Assembly (NCBI RefSeq): GCF_022637455.1
Contig: NZ_CP093341.1
Location: 1,922,001-1,986,000 of the forward strand
From: Lysobacter sp. S4-A87
GTDB taxonomy: Bacteria; Pseudomonadota; Gammaproteobacteria; Xanthomonadales; Xanthomonadaceae
Reading direction: 5' to 3'
Length of the DNA stretch: 64,000 bases
Positions within the stretch are counted from its first letter, which is position 1, and each line of letters opens with the position of its first letter. Below are positions 41,484 to 49,700 of this stretch, piece by piece. Position numbers and translations under genes: made by a program. The notes beneath the pieces were generated by a model. That model searched no databases and was not told the origin of the DNA. It worked only from the letters and a program-made list of their open reading frames with translations.

Positions 41484-42818
41484 TCAGACCGCATCCGACA
41501 GCGAGGTGAAGGTGAAATCGCGCAGCTTCATTGGCGGGATCATCATCACGAACGAGGACTCGTCACCGGCCACGCGCACCGGCTTGCCGAGCTCTTCGAT
41601 GTTGTTGAGCATGATCACCGGCGACTCGTTGAAGCGGAAGTTCTTCACCGGGTGCTTGATCTGGCCGTTCTCGATGTAGAACGTGCCGTCACGGGTCAGA
41701 CCGGTCAGCAGCACGGTCTGCGGATCGACCATGCGGATGTACCAGGTGCGGGTGACCAGGATGCCCTTCTGGGTGCTGGCCACCAGCTGCGCGGTGGTCT
41801 TGTCGCCACCGGCGACCAGCAGGTTGCCCGGCTCGCCGACGGCGCGCTTGCCCTGCTTCTTGGCCCAGTAGCGCGAGTACTGCATCGCCACGACCTTGCC
41901 GTTCTCGACGATCGCCATCTTCTCGCGCGGCAGGCCCTCGCCGTCCCACGGCAGCACCGGCGCGCGCTCGTCCCACGGGTCGGCGCTGATGTTCACGCGG
42001 GGATCGTAGACCTGCTCGCCGAGCTTGTTGCCGCCGCCCTTCTTCGACAGGAAGCTGCGGCCCTCATCGGCCTGGCGCGCATCGAAGAAATTCATCATGA
42101 ACGAGATCAGGCCCGCGGCCGCGGCCGGTTCCAGGATCACCGTGTACTTGCCCGGCTCCAGCGCCTTGGCTTCGGCCGATTCGGTGGCCTTGCGCATGGC
42201 GGTGCGGATGTCCTGGTCGGCCTTGAAGTCGTTGGAGTCCTTGAGGTTGCGGCCGACCCAGCCGGAACCGCGGCCGTCTTCGGTACGCACCGTGCAGGTG
42301 TAGTCGAAGCGCGTGGCCTTCTGGTAGCCGAAGTTGCCCTTGGAGTTGGCGAACGCGACGAAGCTCTGGCCGTCCTCGAGGAAGCCGGCGGCGATCAGCT
42401 TTTCAGCCTTGCACGGGGCGATCGAGTTGGCCGCGACCTGGGCGCGGTACTCCGGGGTGATGGCGGCGGTGGCCGGGCTGAAGGTCGGGCTGGCCTTGTA
42501 GGTCTGCTTCTCGATCGCCGGCATGAACTCCGGGTTTTCCGGGGCCAGGCGGGCGAGGTCTTCGGCACGGCGCACCACGCGCTCGAGCGCGGCGTCGTCG
42601 AACTCGTTGATGGTGGCGGTGCCGACGCGGCTGCCGAAGGCCACTTCAACGGCCAGCTCGGTGTTGTCGACGATGCCACTGGTGGAAATGTTGTTCAGGG
42701 CGAAGCGGATGTTGCCGTCGACCGAACCTTCCAGCTGCGCCGTGCACTGGTCGGCCTTGGACAGCTTGATGACCTTGTCGAGGATCGCCTTGGCCTGTTC
42801 TTCGGTGAAGATGCTCAT
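41484..42818 (-). CDS. pmbA: TldE/PmbA-family protein
   Basis: The 444-residue partner subunit of TldD. It has the family fold (RFALNNISTSGIVDNTELAV, then VILEPAAAAGLISFMMNFFD) but no HExxxH zinc motif, as expected for TldE. The C-terminal part contains RTWYIRMVDPQTVLLTGLTR and GQIKHPVKNFRFNESPVIML. The N-terminus MSIFTEEQAKAILDKVIKLS is plainly not a signal peptide. It sits between two Tat-signal TldD genes (20 and 6 bases away), so each TldD could pair with it; if the dimer is exported, TldE must travel as a passenger. Confidence 0.9.
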   Translation of the reverse strand: MSIFTEEQAKAILDKVIKLSKADQCTAQLEGSVDGNIRFALNNISTSGIVDNTELAVEVAFGSRVGTATINEFDDAALERVVRRAEDLARLAPENPEFMPAIEKQTYKASPTFSPATAAITPEYRAQVAANSIAPCKAEKLIAAGFLEDGQSFVAFANSKGNFGYQKATRFDYTCTVRTEDGRGSGWVGRNLKDSNDFKADQDIRTAMRKATESAEAKALEPGKYTVILEPAAAAGLISFMMNFFDARQADEGRSFLSKKGGGNKLGEQVYDPRVNISADPWDERAPVLPWDGEGLPREKMAIVENGKVVAMQYSRYWAKKQGKRAVGEPGNLLVAGGDKTTAQLVASTQKGILVTRTWYIRMVDPQTVLLTGLTRDGTFYIENGQIKHPVKNFRFNESPVIMLNNIEELGKPVRVAGDESSFVMMIPPMKLRDFTFTSLSDAV

Positions 42819-42838
42819 TTATGTATGTCTCCAGGCGA

Positions 42839-44467
42839 TCAGCCGAGGTTGCGGGCGGTGTTGATGACGTTGATGCCGTTGAAGCGCGCCGTGCTCGAAC
42901 CGTGCGAGACCGCCGACACCTGGCCGGGCTGCCCCTTGCCGTCGAAGAAGGAGCCGCCGAGGCGGTAATCGCTGTCGTCGCAGACGGCGACGCAGGCGTT
43001 CCAGAATTCCGGCGTGCGGATCTGATAGGCCACGTCCTCGATCTGCTGGGTGATCTGGCCGTTCTTGATCTCGTAGAACAGCTGGCCGCCGAACTGGGCG
43101 TTGTAGCGCTGCTGGTCGATCGAGAACGAACCGTCGCCGATGATGTAGATGCCGTTCTCGACGTCCTTGATCATGTCGGCCACGCTGAGCTTGTTCTTGC
43201 CCGGCGCCAGCGAGACGTTGGCCATGCGCTGGAACTGCACGCTCGACCACGAGTCGGCATAGCAGCAGCCGTCGGACTCGGTCTTGCCGAGGATATGGGC
43301 CTGGTCGCGGATGGTCTGGTAGTCGACCAGCGTGCCGTCCTTGATCAGGTTCCACTTCTTCGTCTTGACGCCTTCGTCGTCATAGCCGACCGCGCCGAGG
43401 CTGCCGACCTGGGTCTTGTCGGCGAACACGGTGACGTTGTCGGAGCCGTACTTGAACTTGTCCTTGAGCTTGTCGACCGTGGCGAAGCTGGTGCCGGCGT
43501 AGTTGGCCTCGTAGCCAAGGACGCGGTCGAGCTCGAGCGGGTGGCCGATGGATTCGTGGATCGTCAGCCAGGTGTGCGACGGGTCGAGCACCAGGTCGTA
43601 CTTGCCCGGCTTGACCGACGGCGCGGTCAGCTTGGCCTTGGCCTGCTTGGCCGAGGCGATGGCGTCTTCCATCATGTCGTACGACAGGCCGTAGTTGGTC
43701 ACGCCGTTAGGCGAGACGACCTTGCCGGCGGTGGCGCCGTCGAGGTACTCGAAGCCCATGCCCATCGGCGAGGACAGACCGTCGCGGGTGCGGAACTTGC
43801 CGGTGGCCTTGTCGATGGCGGTGACCGTCATCGGTGCCCAGATGCGGTGCACGTCCTGGTCGATGTAGCTGCCGTCGGTCGAGGCGAAGTACTTCTGCTC
43901 GTTGACCAGGAACAGCATCGAGTTGACGAAGCTGCCACCGGCATTGATCGCCGCGGCGTTCACGCCCAGCAGCAGGTCGACCTTGTCCTTGAGCGGCACT
44001 TCCATCGAGTTCTTGCGGATCGGCGTCTTCCAGGACACTTCGCCGACGCCCGGTGCCTTCGCCAGCTGCACCGGCGCGGTCTGGTGCCTGGCGTTGGCCT
44101 TGGCGATCGCGGCGGCCTGCTGGGCGGCCTTGACCACGCCCTGGGTGCCCAGTTCGTTGGTGGCGGCAAAGCCCCAGGCGCCGTTGACCAGCACGCGGAT
44201 GCCGATGCCGGTGGATTCGGTGTTGACCACGTTCTGGACCTTGTCCTCGCGCGTGATCACGAACTGGCGCAGGTAGCGGCCGATGCGGACGTCGCAGTAC
44301 GAGGCGCCAGCGGCCGTGGCCGCGGCCAGGGCTGCGTCAGCCAGCTGCTTCTTCTTGGCCACGTCGATGGTCTCGACGAGCGCCTCGGCGGCGATGGCAC
44401 GGCCGAAGGGCAGCATCAGCCCGGCCACACCAACGCCGGTCATCGACAGGAATGAGCGTCTATCCAC
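42839..44467 (-). CDS. tldD: TldD-family metalloprotease with Tat signal (copy 2)
   Basis: A 542-residue paralogue of the gene at 39852. The start is GTG 44467, with GGGGAG eight bases upstream; it yields VDRRSFLSMTGVGVAGLMLP, a twin-arginine signal aligned with that of copy 1. The zinc motif is HESIGH (304-309), at the same residue numbers as in copy 1. Long stretches of DNA, for instance around 43080-43130 and 40090-40140, are almost identical between copies, indicating recent duplication or gene conversion. It is the first gene of the nine-gene unit running to 31965. Confidence 0.9.
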   Translation of the reverse strand: MDRRSFLSMTGVGVAGLMLPFGRAIAAEALVETIDVAKKKQLADAALAAATAAGASYCDVRIGRYLRQFVITREDKVQNVVNTESTGIGIRVLVNGAWGFAATNELGTQGVVKAAQQAAAIAKANARHQTAPVQLAKAPGVGEVSWKTPIRKNSMEVPLKDKVDLLLGVNAAAINAGGSFVNSMLFLVNEQKYFASTDGSYIDQDVHRIWAPMTVTAIDKATGKFRTRDGLSSPMGMGFEYLDGATAGKVVSPNGVTNYGLSYDMMEDAIASAKQAKAKLTAPSVKPGKYDLVLDPSHTWLTIHESIGHPLELDRVLGYEANYAGTSFATVDKLKDKFKYGSDNVTVFADKTQVGSLGAVGYDDEGVKTKKWNLIKDGTLVDYQTIRDQAHILGKTESDGCCYADSWSSVQFQRMANVSLAPGKNKLSVADMIKDVENGIYIIGDGSFSIDQQRYNAQFGGQLFYEIKNGQITQQIEDVAYQIRTPEFWNACVAVCDDSDYRLGGSFFDGKGQPGQVSAVSHGSSTARFNGINVINTARNLG

Positions 44468-44850
44468 TTGTGTAACTCCCCGGAAAGGCCCGCGCGGCAG
44501 CGGCTGCCGCACCAGGCAAGAGACAAAGGCAAAGGCCCCCCGCGACTGTGCTCAGGGGGGGCGCAGCCCGTCAAGTGACGTTCGGGCTATACGGCACGGT
44601 CCGGGGGCCGTGGATACGCCGAAGTGTGGACTGTGTCGGCGGGACCGGCGGCCCATGTACCGCGGTTCGTCAGTTGCTGCCGGCGCATCGCGACCGTCTC
44701 GGACGCGTGCTGGTGTCACGAGACTAATTCGTACATCGCCACGATCAGCACAGTCTTATCCTTCACGCATCGCGCCCATGTCCGGCGCGATCCTGTCGCA
44801 CCGATCGCCCAGCGATCCCCGCCCCTTCGCCCCCCCGGTTGCACGCCCCC
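44468..44850. other. Intergenic region between divergent tldD and response-regulator genes
   Basis: These 383 bases must hold promoters for both directions. A short inverted repeat CACGG-TCCGGGGG-CCGTG lies at 44595-44612, and G-runs occur near 44556. The stretch around 44720-44765 is less GC-rich and is the best place for the response-regulator promoter, but no convincing -35/-10 pair was picked out. Confidence 0.4.
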
Positions 44851-45492
44851 ATGCCGCTTCGCATCATCATCGCCGACGATCACCCGATCGTCCGCTCCGG
44901 CATCCGCGAGCTGCTCGACAGCAGCGGCGATTTCGGACCCTTTATCGAGGTCGGCTCGTCCGATGCGCTGGTGGAAGCAATGGAGCAGCGCCCCTTCGAC
45001 GTGGTCCTGACCGACTTCAACATGCCCGGCGGGCAGATCACCGACGGGCTCAATCTGCTCGCGCTGGTCCGCCAGCGCTGGCCGCAGACGCCGGTGATGG
45101 TGCTGACCATGGTGAGAAACGTCGGCCTGCTGCGTGCGGTGCTCGACACCGGCGTTCGCGGCCTGCTGAACAAGTCCGACGCGCTGGAGGAACTGGAGCA
45201 GGCGGTCAGGGCCGTGTCCAAGGGCCAGACCTATATCAGCGCGGACCTGCGGTTGATGATCAATGCCGCCCAGGCGGCCGCGTCAGGCAGCGGCGAAATA
45301 CGCCTGTCGCGACGCGAGAGCGAGGTCATGCGCATGTTCGCCTCCGGGCTGACCGTGTCGCAGATCGCCTTGCAGCTCAACCGCAGCGCCAAGACGATCA
45401 GCCGGCAGAAGATGGATGCAATGGCCAAGCTCGGCCTGCGCAGCGACCGCGAGATCTACAACTACGCTCGCGAGAAGGGGTTGCTGGTTTAG
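44851..45492 (+). CDS. NarL/FixJ-type response regulator, RcsB-like
   Basis: A 213-residue two-component regulator. The receiver domain starts RIIIADDHPIVRSGIREL, with the phospho-acceptor Asp55 in VVLTDFNMPGG, the conserved threonine in VMVLTMV and Lys108 in GLLNKSD. A LuxR-type helix-turn-helix follows (LSRRESEVMRMFASGLTVSQ and IALQLNRSAKTISRQKMDAM, about 148-190). The combination resembles RcsB and the Xanthomonas regulators of that type. No kinase gene is adjacent. The in-frame TTG at 44839 was passed over in favour of ATG 44851. Confidence 0.92.
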   Translation: MPLRIIIADDHPIVRSGIRELLDSSGDFGPFIEVGSSDALVEAMEQRPFDVVLTDFNMPGGQITDGLNLLALVRQRWPQTPVMVLTMVRNVGLLRAVLDTGVRGLLNKSDALEELEQAVRAVSKGQTYISADLRLMINAAQAAASGSGEIRLSRRESEVMRMFASGLTVSQIALQLNRSAKTISRQKMDAMAKLGLRSDREIYNYAREKGLLV

Positions 45493-45540
45493 CGCGGCAC
45501 TGCCGACACCCCGCGTGCATGGGCGGGGATCCAGCGCATC

Positions 45541-45696
45541 GTCATTCCGGCGAAGGCGGGAAGCCATGGACGTGCGCGTCATCGCGTCGACTTGAACCCC
45601 TTGCATCACCACTCCGCCATCATCCCCGCGAAGGCAGGGATCCAGCGTCGTGCGCCATTCAAAGCCACTGGATTCCCGCCTCCGCGGGAATGACGA
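45541..45696. repeat. Three REP copies (family B)
   Basis: GTCATTCCGGCGAAGGCGGG (from 45541), ATCATCCCCGCGAAGGCAGG (from 45619) and the inverted GATTCCCGCCTCCGCGGGAA (from 45671) are members of the family seen at 2348-2437. They fill most of the 295-base gap between convergent genes; the last two form an inverted pair. Confidence 0.8.
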
Positions 45697-45721
45697 AGCT
45701 TCATTTCGCGCGAACGACGCA

Positions 45722-45752
45722 CAAAAAGAACCCGCCCCGTTGCCGGGGCGGG
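45722..45752 (-). terminator. Rho-independent terminator of the adhesin/TpgA-like unit
   Basis: On the minus strand CCCGCCCCG and CGGGGCGGG (45731-45752) form a perfect nine-base stem with a GCAA loop, followed by TTCTTTTTG. It lies 36 bases after the stop of the lipoprotein gene. Confidence 0.92.
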
Positions 45753-45787
45753 TGCGGGTGCGGCCACATTGGCAACGCCTGCCCTCG

Positions 45788-46618
45788 TCAGCGCGCAATC
45801 ACCTCGACGCGCACGCGACGGTTGGGCTTCAGGCAGTCGATCAATGCACTGCGACTACGGTCATTGCACTGCACCACCGGATCGTTGCTGCCGCGCCCCT
45901 CGGTCTGGATCGCTTCGGCCGGCACGCCCTTTGCGACGAGATAGGCCTTGACCGCCTCTGCACGGCGCCTCGACAGGTCCAGGTTGTATGCGGCACTGCC
46001 CAGGCGGTCGGCGTAGCCGATCAGGCTCAGGCTCTCGACGCGCTCGGCGCCCTCCAGCACCTTCAGGATCTGCTGGTCGATCGCCTCAGGCGCATGAGCG
46101 GACAAACGGGCGCTGTCGAAATCGAACAGCATGTCGGACGAGACTTCGGCCGATGCAACGACGTGCGGCTCCTGCGGCTCCTGCGGCTCGACCGCAGCAG
46201 CCTGGCCACCGGCCAGCTCGGCGCACCCCTGCGGGTTCCAGAACGTCTGCGACAGCAGCATCTGGTCGTTGAACAGCAACTTGTACTGGCAGTCGGCGAA
46301 CTTGCCCGGCTCACCCGACGGCAGCTTGAACAGGTAGTCCCATTCGTGCACCCCGGCAATGCCTTCGCGGTACATCGGGTGGCCGATCAGGCGGTAGACC
46401 TCGAGCTTGGCCACGCCGGGTGCGACCTTCGCCAGCGCAGCCAAGTCCGGATGCATCGTCTGGTCGATGAGCGGACGGACCTTCGCCGGGTCCGGCCATA
46501 CCGGCTGCTCGGTCATGCCGTCGTGGACCTGGCTGAGGGTTCTCGTGCCGCAGGCGGCGAGCACCAGCGTCGCGGCGATCGTCAGGATCGCCGCTGGCAG
46601 GCGATGGAGAGTGAACAT
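45788..46618 (-). CDS. tpgA: TpgA-like lipoprotein (BamE/SmpA-type plus OmpA-type domains)
   Basis: A 276-residue lipoprotein with lipobox LVLAAC (Cys23). Residues about 50-125 resemble the SmpA/BamE fold (KLEVYRLIGHPMYREGIAGV, EWDYLFKLPSGE). Residues about 165-275 are an OmpA-like peptidoglycan-binding domain (SDMLFDFDSARLSAHAPEAI, LIGYADRLGSAAYNLDLSRR, GRGSNDPVVQC). This double-domain layout is that of TpgA, the partner that anchors the trimeric adhesin AtaA of Acinetobacter to peptidoglycan and helps its display. Here too it follows a trimeric autotransporter gene (114 bases downstream) and ends in a terminator. GAGAAG precedes ATG 46618. Confidence 0.87.
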   Translation of the reverse strand: MFTLHRLPAAILTIAATLVLAACGTRTLSQVHDGMTEQPVWPDPAKVRPLIDQTMHPDLAALAKVAPGVAKLEVYRLIGHPMYREGIAGVHEWDYLFKLPSGEPGKFADCQYKLLFNDQMLLSQTFWNPQGCAELAGGQAAAVEPQEPQEPHVVASAEVSSDMLFDFDSARLSAHAPEAIDQQILKVLEGAERVESLSLIGYADRLGSAAYNLDLSRRRAEAVKAYLVAKGVPAEAIQTEGRGSNDPVVQCNDRSRSALIDCLKPNRRVRVEVIAR

Positions 46619-46731
46619 AAGTGGCTTCTCGATGAACGGATGGCGCACTTTCGTGCGCCATCGGAGTGAAAGTGAGTGGATGGGCAATGGCGGCCCCGCG
46701 AGGGGCCGCCATGCGCGTTGCCTGGCGGCGA

Positions 46732-49700
46732 TCAGAAGATGTAGCCGACGCCGACACGGAAGATCGCCTCGTCACCCTGCGCCGCGGACACGCCGGCGTT
46801 GAGGTTGACGCGACCGTTCTCGCTCCAGCGCGACACGCCCACGCCCAGTGCCGTCTCGCCGCGGTAGCCGGCAACACCGGCGTTGACGGTGGTGTGGCCC
46901 GGGACGTACGGCGTGACGTTGATCAGCGCCGCAGCTGCAGCGATACCGCGGTTGGCCTGGCGGCTGGAGTGGTCGAGCTCCTCGCTGAGGTTGGTCCACA
47001 CGTCGTTGACCATCTTGTCGGTGTAGGCGTTGGCCGAGGCACTGAGGTCGCGAACGGTCTCGTTCACCTGGCCGACCGTGGCCACATCGTTATCGCGGTT
47101 GCCACGAGCGACATTGCTGATCGTGCGCTCGTGACCTTCCGAACCCACCGACACCGTGTTGGCGCGGTCGGCGATGGATCCGTTGCCCAGGGCGACCGAG
47201 TTGTCACCGCCCACACTGGTCGAGGCATTGTTGCCGACGGCCACGCTGTCCTTGCCCTGGGCCGTGGCGTGGTCACCGATCGCCGAGGCACCCGCGCCGC
47301 TGGCGTTGCTGTCGTAGCCCATCGCCACGCCGGCGGTGTCGCCTGCGCTGGCCGGCTTCGGCGAATCGCCCGAGCCGTTGGCGTTGATGTAGGCCGGACT
47401 GCCGCCACCGCCGCCGTTCTGCTCGATCTTGGTCACGCGGTTGTCGATGTTGGTGATCTTGCCCTCCAGGGCATCCTTGATCGCCGCGATCTGACCGCCG
47501 TTGACGGCCTGGCGGCTGTTGGCTTCGATGCGGCCGTCAGCCACATTGTTGAGCACGGTGCCGTTCGTGCCGCCGAAGCTGACCGAGGCCTTGTTGGAGC
47601 CGACGTCGTACGTCACCGCATCGAGGACCGAGCCTTCACCACCGACCAGGCCGGCGCTCTTGAGCTGGCCCAGGTTGATGGCTTCATCGTCCTCGGTGGC
47701 GTTGGCAACGTTCTTCAGCTTGACCGGCTTGCCAGCACTGCCGAGGGTGACGCTGTCCTTGGCATCGCTATCGTAGGTGACGGCGATGGCAGCCTTGCCA
47801 TCCTCGCCGACCAGGCCTGCGCCCTTGAGCTGCTTGACGTTGACCGCCTCGTCATCGGCCACACCGGCCTTGACATTGGCGATGGTCACCGCGCCGGCAC
47901 CCTTGTTCAAGGTCACCTTGGCCTTGCTGGCATCGTCGTACGCCACGCCCAGGGCATCGCCGGTACCGGCAATCGCTTCGACCGCGCCGATGGCGTCGGC
48001 CACGGTCGCGTAGTCGTTGCCGCCGACAGTGATGGTCGGCTTGGTCACCGAGCCATCGGCAGCGACAGCCGCGCCGCCACCCACGGCCGAAGCGAGGCCC
48101 TTGAGCTGCGAGACGTTGACTGCATCGGTGTCGGCCGTGCCCCTGGCCACGTTGATGACCTGGCGCTTGACTGCAGTACCCAGGGTCGAGCCCACCGAGA
48201 CCGTGTTGGCGCGGTTGTCGTCGGTGCTGCCCTGGCCCAGTACCACGGTGCTGGCAGCCAGTGCCTGCGTGTCACGGCCGATCGCCACCGAGTTGGTGCC
48301 GGTCGAGAGCACGGCGGCGGACTTGCCGATCGCCACGCCACCGACTGCTTCCGCTGCGGCACCGGTGCCGATCACCGCTGCATCGTCGGCGATGGCGCTG
48401 ACGTTGGAACCAATCACGACCGAACGCTCGCCGTTGATGACCACGTTCTGGCCAACGCCCACCGATTCCTTCGTCACTGCGGTGACGTTCTGGCCCACCG
48501 CCACCGCGTTGTCGGCGGTGGCGTGGGTGTTCAGGCCAATGGCCAGGGCGTTCTGACCCTTTGCCTCGATCTGGCCGCCCAGCGTGGTCGGACCTGCAAC
48601 GATCAACTGGTCCACCGGCACGCTGCTGGTGGTAGCGCGCGGAGTCGCCTGCAACAGACGGCTCTTCGACGTCATCGCCGTGTCGATGGCCTTGTTCACC
48701 TGACCCACCGTGGCGCCGTCGGAATCGGCGATGCCATCGGCCATGTTGGTGATGCGGCGCTTGCCGGTCAGGCCACCGATCGATACCACCCAGTTCTCGC
48801 TGGCAGCCACCGACGAACCGGCGCCCAGTGCCACCGAGTTCGCACCCTGGGCACGCGCGCCAGCACCCAGTGCCAGGGCACTGTCGGCATTGGCCACAGC
48901 GCCTGCACCGGCCGCGAACGCCTTGTCGGCGGCAGCGCGGGAGTTCAGACCCATTGCCAGCGCACTACTGCCGTTGGCGAAGGCGTTGCCACCGATCGCC
49001 ACGCTGTCGGAGCCGGTCGCCGCTGCCTCCTGTGCAGAGCTGGGGCCAAACTTGACGTACTTCAGCTTCGGAGAGATTTCGCCGACCGCGTTGGTGATCC
49101 CGTCGACGGCGTTGAACAGCTGCCCGCCAGTGACCGCGTCCTTGGAACCAGCCTCCACCTTGCCGTCTGCCACATTGGTGATCCTGGTGGCAGCGCCTCC
49201 CTTGTTCAGGGTCACAAGCGTGTGCGAGGCATCGTCATAGACGACCGCGTTGGGACTGCCGCCCGGCAAGCTCGCCAGCTTGTCGTTGAGCTGCTTGACG
49301 TTGACGCCATCGGTATCGGCCACACCGGCGGTGACACCCTTGAGCTGACGCGTCGTACCGGCCTTGGCGGTGAAGTCGACAGCGGCGCCGTCGGTGTCCT
49401 TGCCCACGGTCAGGTTGGCACCTGCTGCGGACTGCTGCACCAGGCCGGCCTTGCCGTTGAACACATTGGTGATGCGGCCGTCGATGTTGGTGATCGCATC
49501 GCCGACGGTGTGCACCGTGGAGCCACCGATCACGTAGTCGGGAGCCTTGATGGTGCCATCGGTGTTGACGCCAGCGCCGCCGCCGATCGCGGTGGTCACG
49601 CCCTTGAGCTGCGAGACGTTGACCGCGTCGGTGTCGGCCGTGCCCTTGGCAACGAACGTCACCTGGCGCTGCCACGAGGCGTTGCCCACCGAGACGCTGT

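Noticed and set aside
39786-42968. A 1060-codon plus-strand frame opposite the TldD/TldE genes
   Set aside because: No domain is recognisable, and it is antisense to three well-supported genes; its internal similarity simply reflects the TldD duplication.
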